From the NCBI RefSeq assembly GCF_900068895.1, contig NZ_CDPK01000005.1, forward strand, positions 308,423-372,422: 64,000 nucleotides of DNA, read 5' to 3'. Positions 10,003-17,234 of this stretch are shown piece by piece. A program made the translations under genes and the position numbers. Positions within the stretch are counted from its first letter, which is position 1; each line of letters opens with the position of its first letter. The notes under the pieces were generated by a model. It searched no databases and had not been told where the DNA came from. It worked only from the letters and a program-made list of their open reading frames with translations. This DNA comes from Erwinia sp. ErVv1 (GTDB lineage: Bacteria; Pseudomonadota; Gammaproteobacteria; Enterobacterales; Enterobacteriaceae).

Positions 10003-10030
10003 TAATGGTTCGAGCTGTATCGAACTATTA
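10003..10030. promoter_or_regulatory. 28-bp dyad, candidate operator of the ArsR-type regulator
   Basis: TAAT-G-GTTCGA, six bases, then TCGAAC-T-ATTA. The outer TAAT/ATTA and inner GTTCGA/TCGAAC arms are symmetric about 10016.5, with one mismatch per side. It lies in the 82-bp gap between divergent genes and matches the long imperfect dyads used by ArsR-family repressors. Confidence 0.65.
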
Positions 10031-10060
10031 ACTCCCTGGTAAACACTGACTTCACTTTCA

Positions 10061-10777
10061 ATGGCGCGCAGAATGAATCAATTTCATATTTCAGTCGTGG
10101 CACATCTCATCGCCGAGCCGGTGCGTTCGATAATGCTAATTAACCTGTCTGGAGGCGAAGCGCTTTCTGCCAGCGCTCTGGCTGAGGCCGCCAGCATTAC
10201 AGCGCAGACCGCCAGTTTTCATCTCGCAAAACTGCGTGATGGCGGCCTGATCACCGTAGAGTCTGTGGGGCGCTATCGTTATTACCGCTTAGCCGGGCCA
10301 CATGTTTCCCAGCTCTTAGAAAGTCTGGCCTCGGTAGGGCAAGTCACTTCTCAGTGGCAAACGACACCGAATCTTTCAGCGAAGGAGCTGCGTTTTGCGC
10401 GCTGTTGTTACGATCATTTAGCCGGGCAAATCGGCGTGGTCATTTCGCAGGGGATGCTCTACCGCCGATTGATTGCCATGCAAGAAGATCAACAGTACGT
10501 ACTGACGGTTCAGGGGCATCTCTGGCTTAAACAGCAAGGCGTGGAAATCAGTGCAGATCGCGCAGGAAATAACCGAATGTGCCTCGACTGGACCGAGCGA
10601 CAGTATCACCTCGCAGGACCTCTTGGTTCCGCGCTGCTGGAGGCTTTTATCGCGTGGAAGTGGCTGAGCTGCTCGAGTAAATCAAGAGCGTTGAAAGTCA
10701 CCGCATTGGGTTGGATAGCCTTAGAGCAACACTTTGGAATTCGCCAGCAGCAAGGGATCATCTTTGCGGAAGAATAA
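10061..10777 (+). CDS. ArsR-family winged-helix transcriptional regulator
   Basis: 238-aa cytoplasmic regulator. Residues ~10-75 form an ArsR-type winged helix: AHLIAEPVRSIMLINLSGGEALSASALAEAASITAQTASFHLAKLRDGGLI, with the recognition helix around TAQTASFHLAKL and the wing ESVGRYRYYRL. The C-terminal ~150 residues are an extension that is longer than in classical metal sensors, and I see no clear metal-binding Cys cluster. It probably represses the divergent MFS exporter and itself through the dyad at 10003-10030. A second Met four codons in is an alternative start; neither has a strong ribosome site. Confidence 0.8.
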   Translation: MARRMNQFHISVVAHLIAEPVRSIMLINLSGGEALSASALAEAASITAQTASFHLAKLRDGGLITVESVGRYRYYRLAGPHVSQLLESLASVGQVTSQWQTTPNLSAKELRFARCCYDHLAGQIGVVISQGMLYRRLIAMQEDQQYVLTVQGHLWLKQQGVEISADRAGNNRMCLDWTERQYHLAGPLGSALLEAFIAWKWLSCSSKSRALKVTALGWIALEQHFGIRQQQGIIFAEE

Positions 10778-10949
10778 TGCTCTTTTGTTTCCTTTGCTAA
10801 TGGCGAAAATAGACGTATTTAATTTCCAAGACCGTGGCTCGCAGCCATGGCTGTTGGGATTTTACATTGCACTGCTGACTTCGATTTCGACAAATCCGAA
10901 TCAATGCTGTCAGGAATGCATTTTCAAGCCTTAAACGTCCGCTTCTCGC

Positions 10950-12170
10950 TGTGAGTTCAACCAATGGACGCAACACACTTATTGAACCGCTCTGCGGGTG
11001 ATTCATAGTCTGGCGTTTTTCTCGGCCTTTCGTTGAGCTGTCTGGCAACACTGTTAAGTCTTTGCTGGCTGTGAACCGATAAGTCAGTTCCTTTTGGAAA
11101 ATATTGTCTGAGCAATCTGTTCGTATTTTCATTTGAGCCACGTTGCCAGGGAGATTGAGGATCACAGAAATAAATCTGAATGTCTGTCGCTACAGTAAAT
11201 CGGGTGTGGCTGGTCATTTCAGCGCCACGATCCCATGTTAATGTTTTATAAAGCTCAACAGGCAATTCCCGTGCTTGTTTGATGAGCGCTGATATAACCG
11301 TTATGGTCTTGTTGTCCCTGATTTTGGCGAGCATAACAAAGCGGGAATGGCGCTCTACCAGAGTGACGATATAGGAGTTTTTCGAACCCTGGATCAGGTC
11401 TCCTTCCCAGTGACCCGGTATGGCTCTGTCTGCGGCTTCAGATGGTCTTTCGCTGATAGGTATCGCATCCGGGATTGACCCTAATCCTTTCCCTTTAAGC
11501 GATGAGGTTCTGGATCTACGCACTGCTCTTCCGCTTCTGAGGCATTGCTGCAGCTCTTTTTTTAATGCTCCCCGGGTTTGTATAAAAAGCGTTTTATAAA
11601 TTGTTTCGTGTGACACATGCATTTCCTGATTATCGGGATAACAGCGTTTTAGCCAACCGGCGATTTGTTCCGGCGACCAGTCCTGATGCATCTTCTCTGC
11701 AATGATTTTACACAATGTGGGGCTTTCAATTAGCTTGCAAGGTTTTGGTCTCAGGGCACTTTCCCATGCAGTAGCATCCGCTTTTTCTGCACGATATTGT
11801 TTTGCACCTCCGTGCCTCTTGATCTCGCGGCTAACCGTTGAGGGAGCTCTTGATAATTTGGCAGCGATGTCCCTGATGCTGCGTTTTGCTACCAGCCCTC
11901 TGGATATCTCCTCTCTTTCATCAAGCGAAAGCGCTAACCGGTGCCGCTTTCGGACAGGGGGACGGTATCCACCACTCTGGTGGATAGTGGGCATGATAGA
12001 AGAATGATATCTGTCGAACATTCTGGCGATATCATGCAGGGAATCACCTTGCTTATATCTGTCCCAGATAATCGCTTTCTGTTCTGGCGTGTAGTAAATG
12101 CGCGTTCTTCGTTTCATGGCAACGTCCCCCTCGTTTAAGGATAGCGTTGCATCGACCTGTTGAACTCACA
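10950..12170. mobile_element. IS30-family insertion sequence
   Basis: 1221-bp element with terminal inverted repeats. The left end TGTGAGTTCAAC (10950-10961) is the exact complement of the right end GTTGAACTCACA (12159-12170), and further matches continue inward to about 25 bp. It is flanked by GC on both sides (10948-10949 and 12171-12172), consistent with a 2-bp target duplication; the exact ends could differ by one or two bases. It contains one intact transposase gene. Its insertion splits a copy of the dispersed hairpin repeat: GTCCGC on the left and GCGGAC on the right. Confidence 0.9.
10957..12117 (-). CDS. IS30-family transposase
   Basis: 386-aa DDE transposase, full length. The N-terminus has an HTH (YTPEQKAIIWDRYKQGDSLHDIARMF) and a second helix-turn-helix (KRSIRDIAAKLSRAPSTVSREI). 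The catalytic core shows D in HWEGDLIQGSKNSYI, D in TWDRGAEM and E in GSNENTNRLLRQYFP, the DDE triad with IS30 signature context. No frameshift or stop is seen, so the element may still be active. Confidence 0.93.
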   Translation of the reverse strand: MKRRTRIYYTPEQKAIIWDRYKQGDSLHDIARMFDRYHSSIMPTIHQSGGYRPPVRKRHRLALSLDEREEISRGLVAKRSIRDIAAKLSRAPSTVSREIKRHGGAKQYRAEKADATAWESALRPKPCKLIESPTLCKIIAEKMHQDWSPEQIAGWLKRCYPDNQEMHVSHETIYKTLFIQTRGALKKELQQCLRSGRAVRRSRTSSLKGKGLGSIPDAIPISERPSEAADRAIPGHWEGDLIQGSKNSYIVTLVERHSRFVMLAKIRDNKTITVISALIKQARELPVELYKTLTWDRGAEMTSHTRFTVATDIQIYFCDPQSPWQRGSNENTNRLLRQYFPKGTDLSVHSQQRLNSVARQLNERPRKTPDYESPAERFNKCVASIG

Positions 12171-12273
12171 GCCACACGCGGACAAGCGCCCGCCTGCCCG
12201 TTAACTTCTCTATGAATGAATGGTAGCATTGCCCGGTTCACTGGCATGCCTTATAACCTACAGGGAGCGTTTA

Positions 12274-12804
12274 ATGCAGTTAATGAGAATGACCTACGAC
12301 GATCTGACAAAGGGCGGCGGCGAGGCAAAGCTGCACGTTTACGGCGTGGGTACCTTCCCGGTCTTTTCCGGCCAAAAGCCTTATACCAATGATCCAAACT
12401 GTACCTACAAGCCTAACAGTGCCATTCCGGTCGGGCGCTACTGGATTGTTCCGCGTCCTGAAGGCAGTATCGCTAACCGGATCAGAGGATGGGCCGTCGA
12501 TACCTGGAACAACTCAAATCATTCAGAGTGGTTTGCGCTCTTTAATTCGAAAACGATGAGTGATTCCATCTTCATCAATGGCGTTGCCCGCGGCGGTTTC
12601 CGCCTGCATCCTCTTCGGCCAGACGGCTCCGGAGAAAGTGAAGGGTGTATCACCTTCGTGCGGCGTACTGATTTCTATACGGTAAGACAGGCGCTGCTCC
12701 GGAGAAAAACAATTCGCGTGCCGGGTTCGCGAAACAGCTTGATGGCATACGGCTACGTTGACGTTCAGGGAGAAAGTAACTTTGCAAACTGCAAAATTCG
12801 CTAG
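12274..12804 (+). CDS. Tlde1-like (DUF2778) peptidoglycan-targeting toxin
   Basis: 176-aa protein with the L,D-transpeptidase-like signature H112-P-L-R-P-D, S122-E-G-C125-I, preceded by SAIPVGRYWIV. This pattern is that of DUF2778/Tlde1, described as an antibacterial T6SS effector that acts on peptidoglycan in the periplasm. There is no signal peptide, as expected for a secreted effector. I chose ATG 12274 because AGGGAG is 6 bases upstream; the longer open frame from 12220 has no such support. The next gene overlaps by 23 bp and encodes a small membrane protein that fits an immunity partner. No T6SS genes are in the window. Family assignment is from motif memory; toxicity is inferred. Confidence 0.75.
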   Translation: MQLMRMTYDDLTKGGGEAKLHVYGVGTFPVFSGQKPYTNDPNCTYKPNSAIPVGRYWIVPRPEGSIANRIRGWAVDTWNNSNHSEWFALFNSKTMSDSIFINGVARGGFRLHPLRPDGSGESEGCITFVRRTDFYTVRQALLRRKTIRVPGSRNSLMAYGYVDVQGESNFANCKIR

Positions 12805-13054
12805 AAAAGCAGCGGGTTTTTTCGTCTGCTTTATTGTGGCCTTTATGGTGTCGCGTTACGGGATGCCACTCTATCCGCTGACGGCGTGGCTCGTTGAACA
12901 TTCTCACCAAATTTTCAGCAGTTATCAGGATGACGTATACGAAGCCGGTACGGATCCGGTTACGTTCTTTTCCCTTGTGACCGTTATCGCGTTTTACGCT
13001 TTAGCCATGTATTGGTTAGTAAAAATGGCAATTAAAAAAGTAAAACGTGGATAG
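12782..13054 (+). CDS. Small membrane protein, candidate immunity to the Tlde1-like toxin
   Basis: 90-aa protein starting at TTG 12782 with AGGGAG 9 bases upstream. It has two hydrophobic segments, about residues 10-27 (AAGFFVCFIVAFMVSRYG) and 58-80 (FFSLVTVIAFYALAMYWLVKMAI). A ~30-residue loop between them would face the periplasm if both termini are cytoplasmic, which is where a Tlde1-type toxin would be met. The 23-bp overlap with the toxin gene implies coupled translation. I do not recognise the family; the role rests on gene order and topology only. Confidence 0.55.
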   Translation: MQTAKFARKAAGFFVCFIVAFMVSRYGMPLYPLTAWLVEHSHQIFSSYQDDVYEAGTDPVTFFSLVTVIAFYALAMYWLVKMAIKKVKRG

Positions 13055-13061
13055 ACTGGTT

Positions 13062-13089
13062 GCAGTAAAAACCGGGGGTTTTATGCTGC
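13062..13089 (+). terminator. Hairpin after the toxin/immunity pair
   Basis: GCAG-TA-AAAACC, loop GGG, GGTTTT-ATG-CTGC just after the stop codon at 13054. It is a probable terminator, although no long T run follows. Confidence 0.45.
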
Positions 13090-13184
13090 CCTGCACTTCC
13101 GTCTGAAAAATCAACACCAAAAAGGGTTCGCGAGCGGGTTGTTATATTTATTATGGCAGAACGTCCCTGCCGCTATCATTTTGA

Positions 13185-13254
13185 CGTCCGCTTTTCGCTC
13201 ATAGATGCCCTTTGGTATTGTCGTGGGTAGTCCTGTGCCAAAAGCGTAGGTTAC
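13185..13254. repeat. Dispersed ~75-bp double-hairpin intergenic repeat, copy 3 (decayed)
   Basis: GTCCGCTTTTCGCTCATAG followed ~35 bp later by GTCCTGTGCCAAAAGCGTAGG. The same two halves as the other copies are present, with several mutations that break the stems. Confidence 0.55.
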
Positions 13255-13334
13255 CCCTCGGGGCCATTAAAGATTAGCCTTGGGATGTTATGATAAATTC
13301 CTTCAACTGTCAGGGTTCAATTAGGGTGAGCAGA

Positions 13335-13691
13335 ATGCTCCTGGAAAAGCTAAAAGCACTTGAATGCAGTCTTCACGGTGCCCGGAGGAATGATCGGAAA
13401 TGGCTTGAACAGATTTTGCATCCGGAATTTCGGGAAATTACACGGTCAGGCGTAATAGTTGACCGCGCGGAGACGATAGCATCTCTGACTGGCGAATTAA
13501 GTCCTACGATCATTCTTAGCAGTGATTTCCGGCTGATCAGCATGGGAGAGTACTGCGCCATTCTGCACTACAAGACGTACAATTCGGACGGCAGCCGAGC
13601 ATCCCTGCGTTCTTCCTGCTGGATGTATTCTGACAGGGAGCGATGGGAGCTGGCATTCCATCAGGGAACACCAGAGGCAGGTGCGGTATAA
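13335..13691 (+). CDS. DUF4440/SnoaL-like (NTF2 fold) protein
   Basis: 118-aa protein: LEKLKALECSLHGARRNDRKWLEQILHPEFREITRSGVIVDRAETIASL is typical of the DUF4440 group of NTF2-like proteins, followed by a beta-rich half ending in CWMYSDRERWELAFHQGTP. Members are small cytoplasmic proteins, sometimes enzymes; no function can be assigned. I chose ATG 13335 because AGGGTGAG precedes it and the family start falls here; an upstream in-frame ATG at 13290 would add 15 residues. Confidence 0.65.
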   Translation: MLLEKLKALECSLHGARRNDRKWLEQILHPEFREITRSGVIVDRAETIASLTGELSPTIILSSDFRLISMGEYCAILHYKTYNSDGSRASLRSSCWMYSDRERWELAFHQGTPEAGAV

Positions 13692-14120
13692 GTTTGGCAA
13701 TGACATAGTGAAAAAGCCTACCCAGCCGGTGGGTATCTCTTATAGGCACGAAAAGCCAATGTCCGTCCCTCGCTCAAACCAGACTGTCAGATTTGATAAT
13801 GTTCTACCTACAAAATCTGTCAGATCAAGTCTGAGCTAAAACCCATTATCCTCGGTCATTCATTCTTGTGTATTCGGCCTCGCTCCTTAATCCTCCTGCG
13901 TTATTCCATTTAGCCCGAAATCACTGCACCTTATACCACTTCAGCGTGTTACTCCCCCCGGATGCGCCATGCATAATTCATTATCAGGCCAGGTTGCATA
14001 TTTTTCATGCAGTTTCTGGAGGTGGCCTCGCAGGAATACGTCGCCTTTTAGCTGACTCGTGTTTGTTGATCGGGTATCGTTTTGTTGAGAATTTGAACAT
14101 GTCGTTAAAAGGAGAAAACG
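13692..14120. other. Intergenic stretch with an inverted repeat
   Basis: 429 bp without a supportable gene. TCAGATTTGAT (13787-13797) and ATCAAGTCTGA (13824-13834) form an 11-bp imperfect inverted repeat with a 26-bp spacer that contains a second CTGTCAG. A small hairpin TACCCA/TGGGTA follows the end of the upstream gene. Nothing else is recognisable. Confidence 0.5.
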
Positions 14121-14330
14121 ATGATTGAACGCGTTACGCTGCTGGAAAGTAAGGTGGAAAGGCTGTTGATTGACGTTGCCGTTATCAAGGCCAACTACGC
14201 CACACGGGAAGATGTCGAAAGCGTCAGAATAGCGCTCCACTCCTCGCTCTCTACGCTGACTAAATGGCTGGTAGGGGTATTACTGATTGTACCGGGTGTC
14301 TGGCTGGGTCTGGCCCGGTGGCTGAACTGA
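14121..14330 (+). CDS. Small coiled-coil plus C-terminal membrane anchor protein
   Basis: 69-aa protein: MIERVTLLESKVERLLIDVAVIKANYATREDVESV is an amphipathic coiled coil, and residues ~48-66 (LVGVLLIVPGVWLGLARWL) are one membrane segment at the C-terminus. The layout resembles phage-type XhlA-like or small tail-anchored proteins. AAAGGAG sits 8 bases before the ATG, so translation is likely. Function unknown; no phage genes are nearby. Confidence 0.65.
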   Translation: MIERVTLLESKVERLLIDVAVIKANYATREDVESVRIALHSSLSTLTKWLVGVLLIVPGVWLGLARWLN

Positions 14331-14377
14331 GGGTACCCGTGGCTGAATAATGCCAGAGGGTACATCGTCGTATGAAG

Positions 14378-14407
14378 CACCTGGCGAAAAGAGGCTTTCA
14401 CCAGGTG
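14378..14407. terminator. Hairpin between convergent genes
   Basis: CACCTGG (14378-14384) pairs with CCAGGTG (14401-14407), with extra pairing of GAAA and TTTC inside. It lies between the + strand small gene and the - strand RcnB-like gene. There is no T run, so terminator function is uncertain. Confidence 0.4.
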
Positions 14408-14414
14408 AGTGACA

Positions 14415-14981
14415 TTAGTGGTGGGTGATAACGGAGGTGATAACGCCCGTTGCGACGGCTATCAGCACGTAGTTACCATCGATATTCTGCCAGCGATGAC
14501 CGGCAGGAGGTGCCTTCAGGCCGCGCTGATGCCAGTCATTGACCTGGTAACCTTCACCCCGGTATTTCTCCGGTAGCGGTCGACCCTGACGGAAGTCGGG
14601 CTGTGAATGACGGGGTTGCTGGTGGTGACGCTGCCCCGGTGCGCGATCTGCCTGAGCCATATGCTGCGGCTGCTGGCGTTCGCCACGCTGAGGCTGAGAA
14701 TGCTGAGCCTGCCCACCGCGCCCGGGCTGTGAGTTCTGCTGTGCCCGATCTCCGCGCCCGGGTTGTGAATTTTGCTGCGCCTGCCCGCCATGCTGCGCTT
14801 GCGCATTGTGTTCACCGCCACCCTGCTGGCGTGCGTTGCCATTCTGTTCGCCCTGAGGCGGACGCTTTAGCGGTGACTGCTGCGTGTTACCCTGTCCCGG
14901 CTGGGGGCCATCGGCAAACGCGCCGGTGCTGGCTGTCGCAAACAGCAGTGCGCTAAGGGCAATAATGCCTGATTTTTTCAT
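14415..14981 (-). CDS. RcnB-family periplasmic protein with Gln/Gly-rich linker
   Basis: 188-aa exported protein: signal peptide ending TGAFADG, a long Gln/Gly/Ser-rich low-complexity linker, then the RcnB-type C-terminus (GRPLPEKYRGEGYQVNDWHQRGLKAPP-type, IDGNYVLIAVATGVITSV). It is a paralogue of the protein at 6143, sharing the C-terminal ~55 residues, but its linker is built from repeats such as AQQNSQPGRG. At DNA level there is a 36-bp period (copies from 14716 and 14752). I chose the second of two adjacent ATGs because AAGGGA is 6 bases upstream. Role in metal homeostasis is inferred from the family only. Confidence 0.75.
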   Translation of the reverse strand: MKKSGIIALSALLFATASTGAFADGPQPGQGNTQQSPLKRPPQGEQNGNARQQGGGEHNAQAQHGGQAQQNSQPGRGDRAQQNSQPGRGGQAQHSQPQRGERQQPQHMAQADRAPGQRHHQQPRHSQPDFRQGRPLPEKYRGEGYQVNDWHQRGLKAPPAGHRWQNIDGNYVLIAVATGVITSVITHH

Positions 14982-15156
14982 CATGGTTCCCTTCTGGTGT
15001 GATTCATTTGCTGACGGACAGGCACAATCTGCGGGCGAAGCCGGCGTATAACAATGTCAATAATCCTAAGCCGGGCGGCCTTAACGTAAAATTTACGCTT
15101 AGCTTGCGAAAACCGCCCACTATCCCTGTGCAGCCAAAGGGTTACGCCATCAGTAT

Positions 15157-16302
15157 TTACACCAGGGTAAATGCCGCCTCGAGCATCTGGCGCTGCTGCT
15201 CCACGCTGTAATTCACCAGCGAGTTTTTGCTGCCCGAACGGGCCAGGATCCACTGCATCTCATCCTCCGTCAGCGTCGGTGGCTCCTGCCAGAAGGGCAT
15301 AATGGCATTGTCCTTCAACCACTGGGCCAGCTGCCGTGCAGGCGGGAGCGTAAATCCGGGGAACAGCGCGTCGCCCAGCGCGCTCATCAGTTCCTGCTGC
15401 TGGGTGTTTTCACTCCGTTCCAGTATGGTCAGGAAGGGTAGCAGCAGACGGCCACAGACTTCACCGTGGTGGTAGTCTTTGATCGCGCCCAGCTCGCCGG
15501 CAATGCCGTGGATAACGCCCAGGCCCGACATGCTGAGACTTAATCCTCCCTGCCATGACGCAAACAGGATCTGCTCACGCGCGCTGTCGCCCAGCGCATC
15601 AGTGCGGTTGAGATGGGGCCAGGCGCTAATAAATGCACGCATGCCGTTCAGCGCCGTCAGGCGGGTAAGCATGTTCCCCTTGTTGGAGAAGTAAGCCTCA
15701 AACAGATGGGTAAATGCATCAATGGCGCAGCAGGCAAGCACGTGGTCGGGCGCACCGCGCAGCAGGTCAGCATCGAGGATGGCTATTTGTGGCACAAAAT
15801 TAGCGTGGCGCAGCGAGGCCTTTACCTTAATCTCCGCCTTATCCGTGACGACGGCATTCTGCGTCACTTCGCTACCGGTTCCCGCCGTGGTAGGAATGGC
15901 GATCAGCGGCAGCGTGTCACCGCTCACCGGCGTATCGCCCACCTTCTCCAGATAGCGCAGCGTGTTAAGCGGATGCTGGCTCAGCGCAGCAAAGGCTTTT
16001 GCCGCATCCAGTACGCTTCCTCCGCCTATCGCCACCACGCGCCGGGCATCGCCGCGCCAGCGGCTTACCCAGGCGTCAATCTCATCCGGAGATGCCTCAT
16101 GGCTGACAATTTCATGTCCGATAAGGAGCGGTTCCAGCTCAGATTTCAGTGTCTGCCACGCTGTGCCATTCAGAAAAGAGCGTCCGCAGAAGAGTAGCGT
16201 GGGCATCGGTGCCGCGCGCAGTATCGGCAGCAGCTGCTGCAGGCTGCCACGACCAAAAAAGGTTTGTCGGTTGTTGATCATCTGGCTGGCGAACATGGGC
16301 AT
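15157..16302 (-). CDS. Iron-containing alcohol dehydrogenase family protein
   Basis: 381-aa cytoplasmic oxidoreductase. It has the NAD(P)-binding GGGSVLDAAKAF motif (about residues 93-104), the TTAGTGSEVT motif and a metal site supplied by D/H residues in DAFTHLFEAY and by HGIAGELGAIKDYHHGEVCG. Length is normal for the family (~380 aa). The substrate is not predictable; family members reduce or oxidise small alcohols and aldehydes. The gene stands alone, 32 bp downstream of a lipoprotein gene in the same direction, so the two may be co-transcribed. Confidence 0.85.
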   Translation of the reverse strand: MPMFASQMINNRQTFFGRGSLQQLLPILRAAPMPTLLFCGRSFLNGTAWQTLKSELEPLLIGHEIVSHEASPDEIDAWVSRWRGDARRVVAIGGGSVLDAAKAFAALSQHPLNTLRYLEKVGDTPVSGDTLPLIAIPTTAGTGSEVTQNAVVTDKAEIKVKASLRHANFVPQIAILDADLLRGAPDHVLACCAIDAFTHLFEAYFSNKGNMLTRLTALNGMRAFISAWPHLNRTDALGDSAREQILFASWQGGLSLSMSGLGVIHGIAGELGAIKDYHHGEVCGRLLLPFLTILERSENTQQQELMSALGDALFPGFTLPPARQLAQWLKDNAIMPFWQEPPTLTEDEMQWILARSGSKNSLVNYSVEQQRQMLEAAFTLV

Positions 16303-16334
16303 TATCCTCAGAGGAAGAGTTAAAAGGGTAAAGG

Positions 16335-16733
16335 TCAGAGCGCGCGGGCAGGGCAGGACAAAATTATCATCCTGTCCTGTGGCGCGCCGATAACGCTAAA
16401 GCGGGTGTCGGAAAGCCTCTGCGCCAGCCAGCCCTCTTTGGTTACCGCCGAGGGAATATACTGGCGTGGATCGCTGCTCTTAAGCGGCCCGCTTTCCAGC
16501 GCGAGTTCAGGCTGCGACAGGGTGAGTCTGAACGAGGTGAAGCGATCGGTAACCCTTCCTTCAACGTTGCCTAACGGCGCACCGGCCAGCGTTTCCATTT
16601 TCCCGTGGCAGGCCATGCTGTGGTTATCTGAAGAGCAGCCGCTCAGCAGCATCAGCGTAAGGAGAATCCCCCCGCCAATGATACGAGCGGGTGAGCATAA
16701 CTGCATAAGCCTGTTGGTGGCATTCCTGCGCAT
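16335..16733 (-). CDS. Putative lipoprotein of unknown function
   Basis: 132-aa protein with a long hydrophobic signal and lipobox LLSGC (Cys at residue 33), so it is probably anchored to the outer or inner membrane. The mature part, about 100 residues, is predicted beta-rich (RVTDRFTSFRLTLSQPELAL, RFSVIGAPQDRMIILSC). AAGGA lies 6 bases before the ATG. I do not recognise the family. Confidence 0.65.
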   Translation of the reverse strand: MRRNATNRLMQLCSPARIIGGGILLTLMLLSGCSSDNHSMACHGKMETLAGAPLGNVEGRVTDRFTSFRLTLSQPELALESGPLKSSDPRQYIPSAVTKEGWLAQRLSDTRFSVIGAPQDRMIILSCPARAL

Positions 16734-17234
16734 AGCCGGTCCTTTTTTGTAGGTGTAAGTTGATTATAGTCGCTACTCCTGTACGGATGAGTCTGAAAAA
16801 AACCGCTTATAAATCATGGTTAAACACACCTTATATATTAACTTTCACACCCTTTTTACCATTTTGTGGCTTTTAGTAAATCAAATGGGCGAAAATCATA
16901 ACAACGATTCGCAAAGTCATTATTGAGTGCTACACTTTTGCCGCCTTTAATACCCCCGTCTCTTATTCGGTGGCCTGATATGCACGCCGCTGCCCCACAC
17001 TTTGGTGGCCTGAAATGCGTACCGCATGGCCCACTGGACAGGCGCTTTTTTGCTCTTTTTTTATCAGCAAAGCGGGGCAGGCGGGCAAGTTTTCAAACTG
17101 CTTGTATACTTTCGCTGCAATGATGCGCACGGGCTTTTCGCGCTGGCGACCGGGCAGGAGAAGGATTTCTGCTGCCGGGCTTCAGGCTGAAAGGGCTAAA
17201 TGACGGATGACTCTTTAGATATTGAATCGACCCA
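16734..17234. other. Intergenic region upstream of pqqU
   Basis: 501 bp without a convincing gene. It holds a short direct repeat GGTGGCCTGA-A/T-ATGC at 16969 and 17004 (35-bp offset), and a long T-rich stretch at 16780-16870. I see no clear Fur box. The pqqU promoter must be in here but I cannot place it with confidence. Confidence 0.5.

Noticed and set aside
13868..14128. 86-codon + strand frame before the coiled-coil protein gene.
   Set aside because: No ribosome site or known domain; composition looks random and it ends by chance overlap.
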